DNA of 6,262 bases from Planctomycetaceae bacterium. Its GTDB lineage: Bacteria; Planctomycetota; Planctomycetia; Pirellulales; Thermoguttaceae. The position numbers were made by a program, and so were the translations under genes. This document shows positions 1 to 6,262 of the stretch, in pieces. The notes beneath the pieces are model-generated. The model was not told the origin of the DNA, did not search any database, and worked only from the letters and a program-made list of their open reading frames with translations. The stretch covers positions 1 to 6,262 of the forward strand of contig JAITQV010000248.1 in the NCBI GenBank assembly GCA_031288765.1. Reading direction: 5' to 3'. The first letter of the stretch is position 1. Every line of letters starts with the position of its first letter.

Positions 1-443
1 AGTTTACACTTCCTAGGCGAAACGCCCGGAGGATAAAGACGAATCACTCGGTGTGCACGCGCTGGTTTACCGGCGTGTGGTTTACGACCGCGACGGCGTG
101 AATTTTTGGAACGTTTCGGACAACGACGAGATTGTACGGAAGATAACGAATCAAGATTGTTGCGTTCGGAACTATAATTGATCGAAAATGTCGGCTTACG
201 CGATGCCGTCGCCGAAGCATAGTGGTCAAGTGTTGCGGTCAACTCCTGATTCTTGGATGTTAATTTTTCATTCGCCAATTCCAGATCATCCACTCGGCGA
301 CTCAAAGAATCTTTCGACGATTTCAATTCATCGACTTCTTGACGAAGCGAATTATTCGACTCGCGCAATTTACGTACTTCGTCTTCAAGTTGCCTGAGAC
401 GTTGGTCATAATTGACTCGTTTTTTATGATGTTGTTTACACAT
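1..443 (-). CDS. Probable IS66-like transposase, N-terminal part (leucine zipper plus basic region); 3' end outside window
   Basis: An open frame starts with ATG at 443-441 and runs without a stop to the left edge; 147 complete codons are visible. Residues 12-75 form a coiled coil with Leu at every seventh position: 19, 26, 33, 40, 47, 54, 61 and 68. The alternate core positions hold Leu, Val or polar residues (L16, V23, N30, V37, K44, V51, N58, N65, L72). Residues 106-132 are strongly basic and include RRRGRKPHAGK. The visible end reads RLYPPGVSPRKC. A zipper, then a basic stretch, then an aromatic-P-x-G-V-x-P-x-x-C motif matches, as I remember them, IS66-type transposases from Planctomycetota; the catalytic DDE domain would lie outside the window. 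No CxxC zinc knuckle is visible. The ATG is the only Met in the visible protein. There is no Shine-Dalgarno sequence, but a promoter lies 7 bp upstream. The open frame is secure; the transposase call is an inference, and another zipper protein is possible. Confidence 0.7.
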   Translation of the reverse strand, partial: MCKQHHKKRVNYDQRLRQLEDEVRKLRESNNSLRQEVDELKSSKDSLSRRVDDLELANEKLTSKNQELTATLDHYASATASRKPTFSINYSSERNNLDSLSSVQSRRCPKRSKNSRRRGRKPHAGKPARAHRVIRLYPPGVSPRKCK

Positions 444-450
444 AAAACAA

Positions 451-479
451 ATTATAGAAATTAAAACTGAATACGTAAA
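451..479 (-). promoter_or_regulatory. Sigma70-type promoter for the zipper/transposase gene, predicted leaderless
   Basis: On the minus strand a perfect -10 box TATAAT (456-451) lies 17 bp downstream of TTTACG (479-474), which matches 4 of 6 bases of TTGACA. Only 7 bases (450-444) separate the -10 box from the ATG at 443, so transcription should begin at or next to the start codon. There is no room for a ribosome binding site, and the A/T-rich bases before the ATG do not contain one. The 17-bp spacing supports a genuine promoter. Confidence 0.65.
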
Positions 480-556
480 GACCACTTTTTTAAATAGACT
501 GGTACCCTTGTCGGACTTCCTGTTGTCGGCAAAGATAATTCGGATCACAGAAAATT

Positions 557-575
557 TCAAAATCCGAAACGGATT
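557..575 (-). terminator. Weak stem-loop overlapping the autotransporter stop codon
   Basis: Minus-strand AATCCG and CGGATT (575-570 and 566-561) are perfect inverted repeats with a 3-base loop, followed by TTTTGAAATTTTC. The stem is formed by the last codons (G-I-R-F-G-F), and the T-run is interrupted. It could be a weak intrinsic terminator for the long gene. No stronger hairpin with a T-run appears in the 444-556 gap, so this is the best candidate but unproven. Confidence 0.25.
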
Positions 576-3500
576 CCCAAATGGAAACTTAAATCGCTGT
601 ACCGTGTTGCCAGTTCGGCGTTGAATTTTGCGAACATATCCGTCCGTTTATTCAATGTCATATTGAGGTTTGTTCCCAGTTGTGCACGATCACGGTTCAT
701 AGAGGCGCCGCGAATTTTGAATGACGGTTCGCCGAAAAACGATGCGGATGTTGTAATATCACTTTCCGTCCAGTCGTGAATCCACGCGGCGTACAACGAG
801 GGATTGACGAGATTACCGCCAAGCAAACGCATTGCCCGCCCCAGCCGGATTCCAACCGTACTCAAAACCGTAAACGTGTCCTGACTCTTAACATCCAAAG
901 CCAGAGAAGATAAACCGGTTGTCCGTTCACGATAACCTTCTTCACAGAGCCAGATAAAATCGGCACCGAAATACGGCGAAACTTCGTACTTTCCGAACAA
1001 TAATTTTTTGGAACCTTCCAGCGAAGCGAAAAGTGTTGTTCCGCCGTGCCGGCTGTTAAGCGTGGTGTTGAAAGCCGGAACATTCCGTGTGAGTTCATAC
1101 GAGCTGAAAACAAAGCCGGTTGAACCGGTAAACATCCAATGATCATCGTTGTTCCAATTACCGTACAACGACATCAGATAAGAACCGATATCGCCTTGTT
1201 GATAAACATTATTGACATTCAGGTCGCTGAAATAACCGCCCATGCCGAGACCAACGGAAGAATGATAATTGATGCCCCGATCAACACCGACACTAAATCC
1301 GTACGAATTTGCTTGAAATTCGGGAACTCCGTCCTTTGCGCTCATTCGGACAAAATCACCGTAATTCTGAAACCAAAGATAATTGTTGCGTGAATGAATA
1401 TGCGCGAAACGATGAGAACTTCCGCGGTAAGCGTTGATTTCACGGTCTGTCAAAGCAAGCGGTTCACGTAAAAAACGCAGACGATCAAAAGCCGCAATAT
1501 TAAATTGTGTTACGCTTCGTTCCGTCAGGAACGGCATTGCCGTTTGAATCATCGGCATGATTGGGTCAATCACGGCGCCGCGTTTGTCTTTTGTGTACGA
1601 ATAAACTCCGTCAAAAATATCCGCATCGGTAATTCCTTGTAATACCGACCGTTGATTTGTGTTCAAATAAGCAATTGCCGCAGGACTTACCGCCGCAAGA
1701 TTTAACGAAATACTTCGTACTGCCTTATCGCTTGTTTTGACCGAATAACCGAGAATCCCAAGCCCTTCTTCCGGCGCGGCAAGAAAACGGATTTCTCCGT
1801 TAACGCCTTCCAATGTTAATGTATCGGAATTACTTTCGGTATTGTTGATATGTTGGTCGTTGAGCAGCAGTTTTCCGTTTTCCGAGACGAAAACAGTGTA
1901 TTCGGAAGGCGAAATTGTTGTTTCGGGATCAAAATCGTCAAGACCAAGATTCAGCAGAACAACATTAACCGCGCCGCCGCCTTTTGCAAAATTGAGTCCG
2001 TCTTTTGCGATCACCTGATCACTGCCGTTCATACCGACCTTGATATAAACAGTTGCGCCGTTTTGATAAGTTATATTTTTCGCCGTAAATGCGGTAAGTT
2101 TTGCGCTTTCATTTTGTCCGATAATTTGTGCGGAACCGTTTTTAAACAGAACATTATTATTGACAATTCCGTTTCCGCCGAGAGTTGCGCCGTCATAAAC
2201 CGTAACGGCTGATTTTGTTTCGGTGTTGAGAAACATTGTTCCGGCAAGAACATGAGCGGCACCGTTTAAGTCCAGATTTTTTGTAAACGTTAATGTTCCT
2301 GTTCCGGCTTTATAAACGGAACCTGTTCCGCTAATATCTTTTGAAAAAGTTACATCTTCATCAAGATCGAACAACAGAGAAGCGTTTTTGTTCTGTAAAA
2401 ATATGGCGCCGTCTTTATTCTTATTCTCTTCGTCGTTTTGGCTGTCAGACCAGTTGGAACCAAGTGAATCGAGTGAGGAGACGGCAAGTTGTCCGTCTTC
2501 AATAAAGGTATTGCCTTTGTAATCATTTTTACCGACCAGTTTTAATGTACCGGAACCGCTTTTCAACAGGGAACCTGTACCGGTAATTGTTTTTGTGTAC
2601 GTTTCTTCATTGGCGTCAATTTGAAATTCCATTTCGGCGTCATTAACAATGTTGCCTGTTCCAAAACCGGCAATTCCGACAGACACGAGCCGTCCTTCCG
2701 AAATTTTTGTTCCGCCGGAATACGTATTGTTACCGGCGAAGGTCTGAGTTCCCGAACCTGTTTTGGTTACGCTTCCTGTTCCGGTAATTGTTCCGGTGTA
2801 CACGGAATCGAAACCGCCGGTTCCGATTGTCAGATTAATTGGTTGTCCCGAATTACCGTTCAATGAAAGATTTTGTGTTCCGGCAATTCCTCCGAGTTTG
2901 AGTTTGTTCAAATGTCCGAAGTCTAATTTTCCGCCCTGATAATCCAGCAAACTGTTTTGCAACGATAATTCATTACCCAAACGAATTGTTCCGGCTGTTA
3001 AAATGGTTGTACCTTGAAACGTATTTGCTTGTTTCAGTTCTAATTGTCCGTTTCCCTTTTTTTCAAAGATTCCTGTTTCGTTTCCGCTCAGGGATTGGGC
3101 AAATATTCCGTCGGACGCCAAATCCAGAGTGAGAGTTCCGTCATTACGAATATCGCCGGTTCCGATGGATTTAAGATTTTGTGTAAAAATTCCCGTGCCG
3201 GATTCGATGGTTGTCCCGCCGGAATAATCGTTGTCTTGGGTCAATGTTAATGTCAAAGTTCCGGTTTCTGTTCCGGTTTTGGCGGTTTTGAGTGAACCTG
3301 TTCCCGAAATCGTTTTTTCAAACGTTTCATTTTTTGCCAAATTGAGAACAAGAGTTCCGTATTCCTCTTTATTGATTCCTGTAATAATATTGCCGGAACC
3401 GAGAGATTCCAAACCTTCGGCAATCAGAGTTCCGCCGCTAATAATTGTTCCGCCTCCGTAAGTATTTTTATTCTTTAATGTCAAAGAACCGCTGCCCGAT

Positions 3501-6262
3501 TTAATCAGTTGACCGTTATTTCCCGAATCTCCGCTGATTTGTTGTTCAAAAACACCGCTGCTTTGTCCGTCAAGATTGAACTCAAGAGCTTTATTATTTA
3601 TACCATTATTTTCAAATACAACATTTCCTGTTCCGCGAGAGAAAATTTTGTTGGTAATCACTTTTCCGCCTTGAATTTTTATTCCATCTTCAAATTTATT
3701 TTCTTGTGTGAAAGTTACCGTACCGGAACCTTTTTTAATCAAACTGCCGCTTCCGTTGATGGAACCGCCCAAGAAAGTATAATCGTTTGCATTTTTATCA
3801 ACTTGTGAATTATTGACGGTCATTCCTGCAATATTAACACCGCCGTCAATAATTGTAATTTTTCCGGCTCCTCCATCTCCAAAGATTACCGTATCACCAT
3901 GCAAGAACTGTTTAAAACCGGTAAGATCATATTGTCCGGTAACTTTTTTTCCTTCCCAGTTAAACGAAGTTGCGTCCCATTGGAAATTTTTGCTTTCATT
4001 AGTCCATTGTGTAGTTCCGTTTTCTGTTGTGGTAATTTCAACTTGCAACGTTTTTCCATTATCGACAGTTTTAAGTGTTCCGAATTGTTGCCGGAATTTT
4101 GTTATATTTTCGCCGTGATACAATAAATCCATCGAGTTTGCGTTAATTGTCTTATTCGCAGTCAACAGATTGAAAATACCGTATCCGTTTTGAGTTTGGC
4201 TGCTAAGTTCCAGAAGGTTAATAACTTGTTTTCCGGTAGAGTTCAACGTATTAGATTCGAAATTCAAAAGAGCCGGCGAACCTTCTGTTTTTGTTACTGC
4301 TTTGGATGTTGTCAAATCGAATCCCAAAGTTGCTCCGTTATTAAGAGTGATTGTCGGCGCTTTAACGGTATTTCCGCCGCGGCTGTTTAATGTTCCGGCG
4401 GATCCGATAGTAAATGTTCCGTTTGTAATTTCGATATTTCCGGCGTTAATTCCGTTTGTTGCGTCTGTTTTATACAAATCAACAATTCCGTTGTTAATTT
4501 GAAAAGTTGTTCCGTTATTTGCTTCGAATTTATTATCGCCGGCAAGTTTCCAAATTCCTTCGCCGTTTTTGTTAACACTTATTTTGTAATTACCGTTATC
4601 GCTTGACAACGGGTCGAGCATATTGACGGTTCCTATTGTTCCTTTATCCTTATCTTTTGGTGTTTCAATAACAAGGTTTGCTGTTCCGTTACTGACGGCG
4701 GTGATGTGAATGGAGTTGGCGATTCCGTTTGCTATGTTACCGGAAAAAGTTGTTGTTTTACCGCCATTTGCACCGATTGTCAAAGTTGAATTACTGCCGG
4801 TTGAACCTTGATAATAAACAGCGGCGCCGTTTCCTTCGGTTGAATTTTTTGTAAAGGTTGAATCCCAAATATTCGTTTTGGAATTTTCGGCGGCACTAAC
4901 TGCGCTGCCGATATTTTCGGAAAAAATTCCCGATTGAATAGTTATTGTTCCTTCATTGTAAATGATTCCGCCGTCGGCTTGAACTTTATTTTTTGAGACT
5001 GTAATATTTTGAGCGTTCAATGTCCCGCCGTTTTCGACATAAACGGCGGAGCCGTTCTTAGGAACACTGTCAAGAATGTTTTTTGTTCCGTTTTCACTGA
5101 AGATAATATTTCCGTATCTGCCTGCCGGTTCAGCCTGAATTGTTAGTTTACCGCCGCTTTTGACAAGCACGGCGGGATTTTTTGTATTGGTAATATCGGC
5201 GGTTCGGGTAAATATTAAATTTTTTGTGTTATTGACGGTGATAAGTCCATTGCTGCCGTTTTCGGCGATGATTTGTTGATTGACGGTTATTGTTTGAGCA
5301 TCTGTTGTTCCTATGGCGTGTAATTCGGTTGTTTTATCAGCGGTTTTATTATTGAGAAAATTGATGCTGCCGAGTCCGAGCAAGTCTCCGCGGGAAAAAT
5401 TAAGAATTCCGATTCCGGCTAAATTTGTTCCGCCGGAATAAGTGTTTTTTGTACTATTTGCCAGAGTTAACGTACCGGTTCCGTCAAAGAGCAAGGCGGC
5501 TGAACCGGTCAACATGTTGTCGGTAATGGAACCGGCGCCGTTGAATGTCCAATTTCCGTCACCGGAAACATGCATCCCCGTAATATCACCGCTTCCGCCG
5601 TACCATGTTTTACCTGCGGCGATTTCTCTTTCCGAATTATGTCCGATAGCAAGTGTTTCGAGAATTTCAATTGTATGGTTGCCGGAATCGAAAAATTGTA
5701 CAGTATCGCCGGGAACAAAGGAATCAACGTCATTATTACGAATAAGCGTCCAATCCTTATTAACAACACTCCATTGACCGTTAGGTAATGAACTTGTCCA
5801 CCGCAAAACAGTATTATCCGTTTCGTCAATACTGAGAACCAATTGTGTCTCAATATCGTTGCCTCGGGCATCTTGTCCGTAACCAAGACTGTAACCGAAC
5901 CGTTTGCTGATTCGACCGCTGACATCAATATTAGCATCACCGATCCAAAGGTTAAAATTACCAATTTCAAGTGCTGATTGTCCCTCAATCAAAATATAAT
6001 CACGGTATCGACGCACATCATTGGGAAGTCCGGCAATATCAATTCGTGTTCCGCTTACTTGAAGCGTAGTACCGCTCAAATGAAGCATTGGAGTATCGGT
6101 ATTTTCTGCGGGAGCGGGAGAAGCGTTCGGAAAATAATAAGATAAATCAAAAGTTAAAAACGCTCCCGGTTGAAACAGAACACGTGTTCCGGTAATCGTA
6201 TTATTACCATGAATAAGAACCTTGGCATTTTGTACAACATTGAATTCGTCGTTGTACCCGGC
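557..6262 (-). CDS. Giant autotransporter (type V secretion) with PATR-repeat passenger and C-terminal beta-barrel; 5' end outside window
   Basis: This is the 3' part of an outer-membrane autotransporter, with 1901 residues visible and a TGA stop at 557-559. The frame is open from the Met at 6088 to the window edge (58 more residues). That Met has no Shine-Dalgarno sequence and sits inside beta-rich sequence, so the real start and signal peptide lie beyond 6262. The passenger is rich in Gly, Asn, Thr and Ser and has eight units of the N-[TD]-[YF]-x-G-G-T...LGTG type (PATR family). It contains no Cys, as expected for a chain crossing the periplasm unfolded. A linker near 1583-1625 and about 275 residues of alternating polar/hydrophobic strands follow, ending LGIRFGF with a terminal Phe as the BAM complex recognises. 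By family knowledge, the barrel inserts in the outer membrane and exports the passenger to the surface. Adhesion is the usual role, but substrate and partner are not visible here. The barrel assignment is very secure; the biological function is unknown. Confidence 0.95.
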   Translation of the reverse strand, partial: AGYNDEFNVVQNAKVLIHGNNTITGTRVLFQPGAFLTFDLSYYFPNASPAPAENTDTPMLHLSGTTLQVSGTRIDIAGLPNDVRRYRDYILIEGQSALEIGNFNLWIGDANIDVSGRISKRFGYSLGYGQDARGNDIETQLVLSIDETDNTVLRWTSSLPNGQWSVVNKDWTLIRNNDVDSFVPGDTVQFFDSGNHTIEILETLAIGHNSEREIAAGKTWYGGSGDITGMHVSGDGNWTFNGAGSITDNMLTGSAALLFDGTGTLTLANSTKNTYSGGTNLAGIGILNFSRGDLLGLGSINFLNNKTADKTTELHAIGTTDAQTITVNQQIIAENGSNGLITVNNTKNLIFTRTADITNTKNPAVLVKSGGKLTIQAEPAGRYGNIIFSENGTKNILDSVPKNGSAVYVENGGTLNAQNITVSKNKVQADGGIIYNEGTITIQSGIFSENIGSAVSAAENSKTNIWDSTFTKNSTEGNGAAVYYQGSTGSNSTLTIGANGGKTTTFSGNIANGIANSIHITAVSNGTANLVIETPKDKDKGTIGTVNMLDPLSSDNGNYKISVNKNGEGIWKLAGDNKFEANNGTTFQINNGIVDLYKTDATNGINAGNIEITNGTFTIGSAGTLNSRGGNTVKAPTITLNNGATLGFDLTTSKAVTKTEGSPALLNFESNTLNSTGKQVINLLELSSQTQNGYGIFNLLTANKTINANSMDLLYHGENITKFRQQFGTLKTVDNGKTLQVEITTTENGTTQWTNESKNFQWDATSFNWEGKKVTGQYDLTGFKQFLHGDTVIFGDGGAGKITIIDGGVNIAGMTVNNSQVDKNANDYTFLGGSINGSGSLIKKGSGTVTFTQENKFEDGIKIQGGKVITNKIFSRGTGNVVFENNGINNKALEFNLDGQSSGVFEQQISGDSGNNGQLIKSGSGSLTLKNKNTYGGGTIISGGTLIAEGLESLGSGNIITGINKEEYGTLVLNLAKNETFEKTISGTGSLKTAKTGTETGTLTLTLTQDNDYSGGTTIESGTGIFTQNLKSIGTGDIRNDGTLTLDLASDGIFAQSLSGNETGIFEKKGNGQLELKQANTFQGTTILTAGTIRLGNELSLQNSLLDYQGGKLDFGHLNKLKLGGIAGTQNLSLNGNSGQPINLTIGTGGFDSVYTGTITGTGSVTKTGSGTQTFAGNNTYSGGTKISEGRLVSVGIAGFGTGNIVNDAEMEFQIDANEETYTKTITGTGSLLKSGSGTLKLVGKNDYKGNTFIEDGQLAVSSLDSLGSNWSDSQNDEENKNKDGAIFLQNKNASLLFDLDEDVTFSKDISGTGSVYKAGTGTLTFTKNLDLNGAAHVLAGTMFLNTETKSAVTVYDGATLGGNGIVNNNVLFKNGSAQIIGQNESAKLTAFTAKNITYQNGATVYIKVGMNGSDQVIAKDGLNFAKGGGAVNVVLLNLGLDDFDPETTISPSEYTVFVSENGKLLLNDQHINNTESNSDTLTLEGVNGEIRFLAAPEEGLGILGYSVKTSDKAVRSISLNLAAVSPAAIAYLNTNQRSVLQGITDADIFDGVYSYTKDKRGAVIDPIMPMIQTAMPFLTERSVTQFNIAAFDRLRFLREPLALTDREINAYRGSSHRFAHIHSRNNYLWFQNYGDFVRMSAKDGVPEFQANSYGFSVGVDRGINYHSSVGLGMGGYFSDLNVNNVYQQGDIGSYLMSLYGNWNNDDHWMFTGSTGFVFSSYELTRNVPAFNTTLNSRHGGTTLFASLEGSKKLLFGKYEVSPYFGADFIWLCEEGYRERTTGLSSLALDVKSQDTFTVLSTVGIRLGRAMRLLGGNLVNPSLYAAWIHDWTESDITTSASFFGEPSFKIRGASMNRDRAQLGTNLNMTLNKRTDMFAKFNAELATRYSDLSFHLGIRFGF
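560..1387 (-). other. Autotransporter beta-barrel translocator domain
   Basis: Residues about 1626-1901 of the large protein match the usual size of the autotransporter barrel family (Pfam PF03797 type). The domain opens with the aromatic start LWFQNYGDF (W1630), followed by a strand ending VGVDRG, then GLGMGGYFSD. About a dozen amphipathic strands can be traced: for example SLYGNW, FTGSTGFVFSSY, SPYFGADFIWL, TVLSTVGIRLGR, NPSLYAAWIHDW, QLGTNLNMTLN and the final LSFHLGIRFGF. The terminal Phe and alternating pattern of the last strand form the outer-membrane assembly signal. The only cysteine of the visible protein is C1773, in FIWLCEEGY. The linker before it (about 1583-1625, starting SVTQFNIAAFDRLRFL) is the likely helix that threads the pore; this is inferred from position. 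Confidence 0.93.
2191..3769 (-). repeat. Array of seven PATR (autotransporter-associated beta-strand) units
   Basis: Residues 832 to about 1357 carry seven tandem, diverged units. Each reads roughly I[ST]GTGS[LV]xKxGSGTLTL, a few residues, N-[TDK]-[YF]-x-G-G-T, IxxGxL, about ten residues, then SLGTGxI. The Asn opening the second motif falls at residues 855, 933, 1011, 1080, 1179, 1246 and 1329. Successive steps are 78, 78, 69, 99, 67 and 83 residues, so the first three share an exact period. An isolated eighth unit lies upstream with its Asn at residue 273. By family knowledge (PATR, TIGR02601/PF12951 type) these units form turns of a right-handed beta-helix and aid passenger export. The last unit is degenerate (NLDLNGAAHVLAGTMFL). 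Confidence 0.88.
3758..4006 (-). repeat. Trp-rich GDTV module, copy 2
   Basis: Residues 753-835 repeat the layout of the module at residues 155-246: W-x8-W-x6-W (753, 762, 769), then LHGDTVIFGDGG, NIAGMTV and a YTFLGGSI ending. Tryptophan spacing is identical in the two copies, while most other residues have diverged. It leads straight into the seven-unit PATR array. Confidence 0.7.
4736..5101 (-). repeat. Segment resembling chlamydial Pmp repeats (FxxN and GG-[AI]-like motifs)
   Basis: Residues 388-509 hold four F-x-x-N tetrapeptides: FSEN at 388, FSEN at 447, FTKN at 470 and FSGN at 506. Between them are small-residue motifs followed by aromatic or aliphatic residues: GSAVYV, GGIIY and GAAVYY. 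In chlamydial polymorphic membrane proteins (PF02415 type), paired GGA[ILV] and FxxN motifs mark the beta-helix turns. Here the GGA motif is imperfect, so I call it Pmp-like and not a proven family member. It is not PATR sequence: the N-Y-x-GGT motif is absent across this stretch. Confidence 0.6.
5355..5446 (-). repeat. Isolated N-terminal PATR unit
   Basis: Residues 273 to about 303 read NTYSGGTNLAGIGILNF, then a GLGSINF ending. This is the same motif as in the main array but about 580 residues away from it. The DNA for the NTYSGGT core (5426-5446) matches the core of the sixth array unit (2708-2728) at 19 of 21 bases, so the two copies are either recently related or kept alike by codon choice. 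Confidence 0.8.
5525..5800 (-). repeat. Trp-rich GDTV module, copy 1
   Basis: Residues 155-246 contain three tryptophans spaced W-x8-W-x6-W (155, 164, 171), then VPGDTVQFFDSG, an ITGM motif, and a WTFNGAGSI ending. The same layout recurs at residues 753-835. It directly precedes the isolated first PATR unit, as the second copy directly precedes the PATR array, so the module appears to cap the start of each helix block. I know of similar W/GD-V-F stretches before PATR blocks in other autotransporters but cannot name a family with certainty. Confidence 0.7.

Noticed and set aside
44..229. Minus-strand open frame of 61 codons
   Set aside because: It is in a different frame from the zipper gene that covers the same bases, and its Arg/Val-rich product looks like a frame-shifted reading of it.
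188..397. Plus-strand open frame of 69 codons
   Set aside because: It lies antisense to the leucine-zipper coding frame. Its predicted protein has no recognisable features, whereas the minus-strand frame has a perfect heptad pattern.
508..529. TTGTCGG direct repeats as part of a terminator hairpin
   Set aside because: The copies are direct, not inverted, and cannot form a stem; no T-run follows on the minus strand.
3813..4118. Plus-strand open frames of about 100 codons antisense to the passenger
   Set aside because: They are shadows of the Gly/Thr/Asn-rich codons on the other strand, rich in Pro, Val and Phe, without start signals or family features.
5387..5395. RGD tripeptide (residues 291-293) in the first PATR unit, a possible integrin-binding motif
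   Set aside because: It occurs once, at the position of a variable loop in the repeat. A single RGD in a chain of more than 1900 residues is expected often enough by chance, and nothing else points to integrin binding.
5509..5988. Minus-strand open frame of 159 codons inside the autotransporter
   Set aside because: It overlaps the autotransporter in another frame on the same strand, has no ribosome binding site that I can see, and shows no domain pattern. It is explained by low stop density in this repetitive gene.

Overview
The window holds two protein genes, both on the minus strand and both cut by a window edge. About 91% of it (557 to the right edge at 6262) is one giant open frame. It is the 3' part of a type V secreted autotransporter (AT): a long, Gly/Asn/Thr-rich, cysteine-free beta-helix passenger followed by a C-terminal outer-membrane beta-barrel ending in Phe. 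In-window length is 1901 residues. The start codon and signal peptide lie beyond position 6262, because the frame stays open to the edge and the Met at 6088 is internal. In this answer, AT residues are numbered from the window edge (residue 1 = codon 6260-6262).

Order along the AT protein: an N-terminal beta-rich stretch; a Trp-rich 'GDTV' module (residues 155-246); a first passenger-associated transport repeat (PATR) near 273-305; a segment resembling chlamydial polymorphic membrane protein (Pmp) repeats, with four FxxN motifs (388-509); a featureless beta-helical stretch; a second copy of the Trp/GDTV module (753-835); an array of seven PATR units (832-1357); a pre-barrel cap (about 1360-1555); a linker (about 1583-1625); and the barrel (about 1626-1901).

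Downstream of it on the same strand, after a 113-bp gap, a second frame begins at 443 and runs off the left edge. Its 147 visible residues form an uninterrupted eight-heptad leucine zipper followed by an Arg/Lys-rich segment. I read it as the N-terminus of an IS66-like transposase. It has a good sigma70-type promoter whose -10 box lies only 7 bp before the ATG, so the mRNA is probably leaderless.

Organism: the autotransporter requires an outer membrane, so this is a diderm bacterium. The PATR-rich giant adhesin-like protein, the Pmp-like motifs and the form of the transposase N-terminus suggest the Planctomycetota-Verrucomicrobiota-Chlamydiota (PVC) group. This is an inference from family knowledge and is not proven by the sequence. 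The two genes have no evident functional link: one is a surface protein and the other is probably the edge of an insertion sequence next to it. I see no RNA genes, CRISPR arrays or origins.
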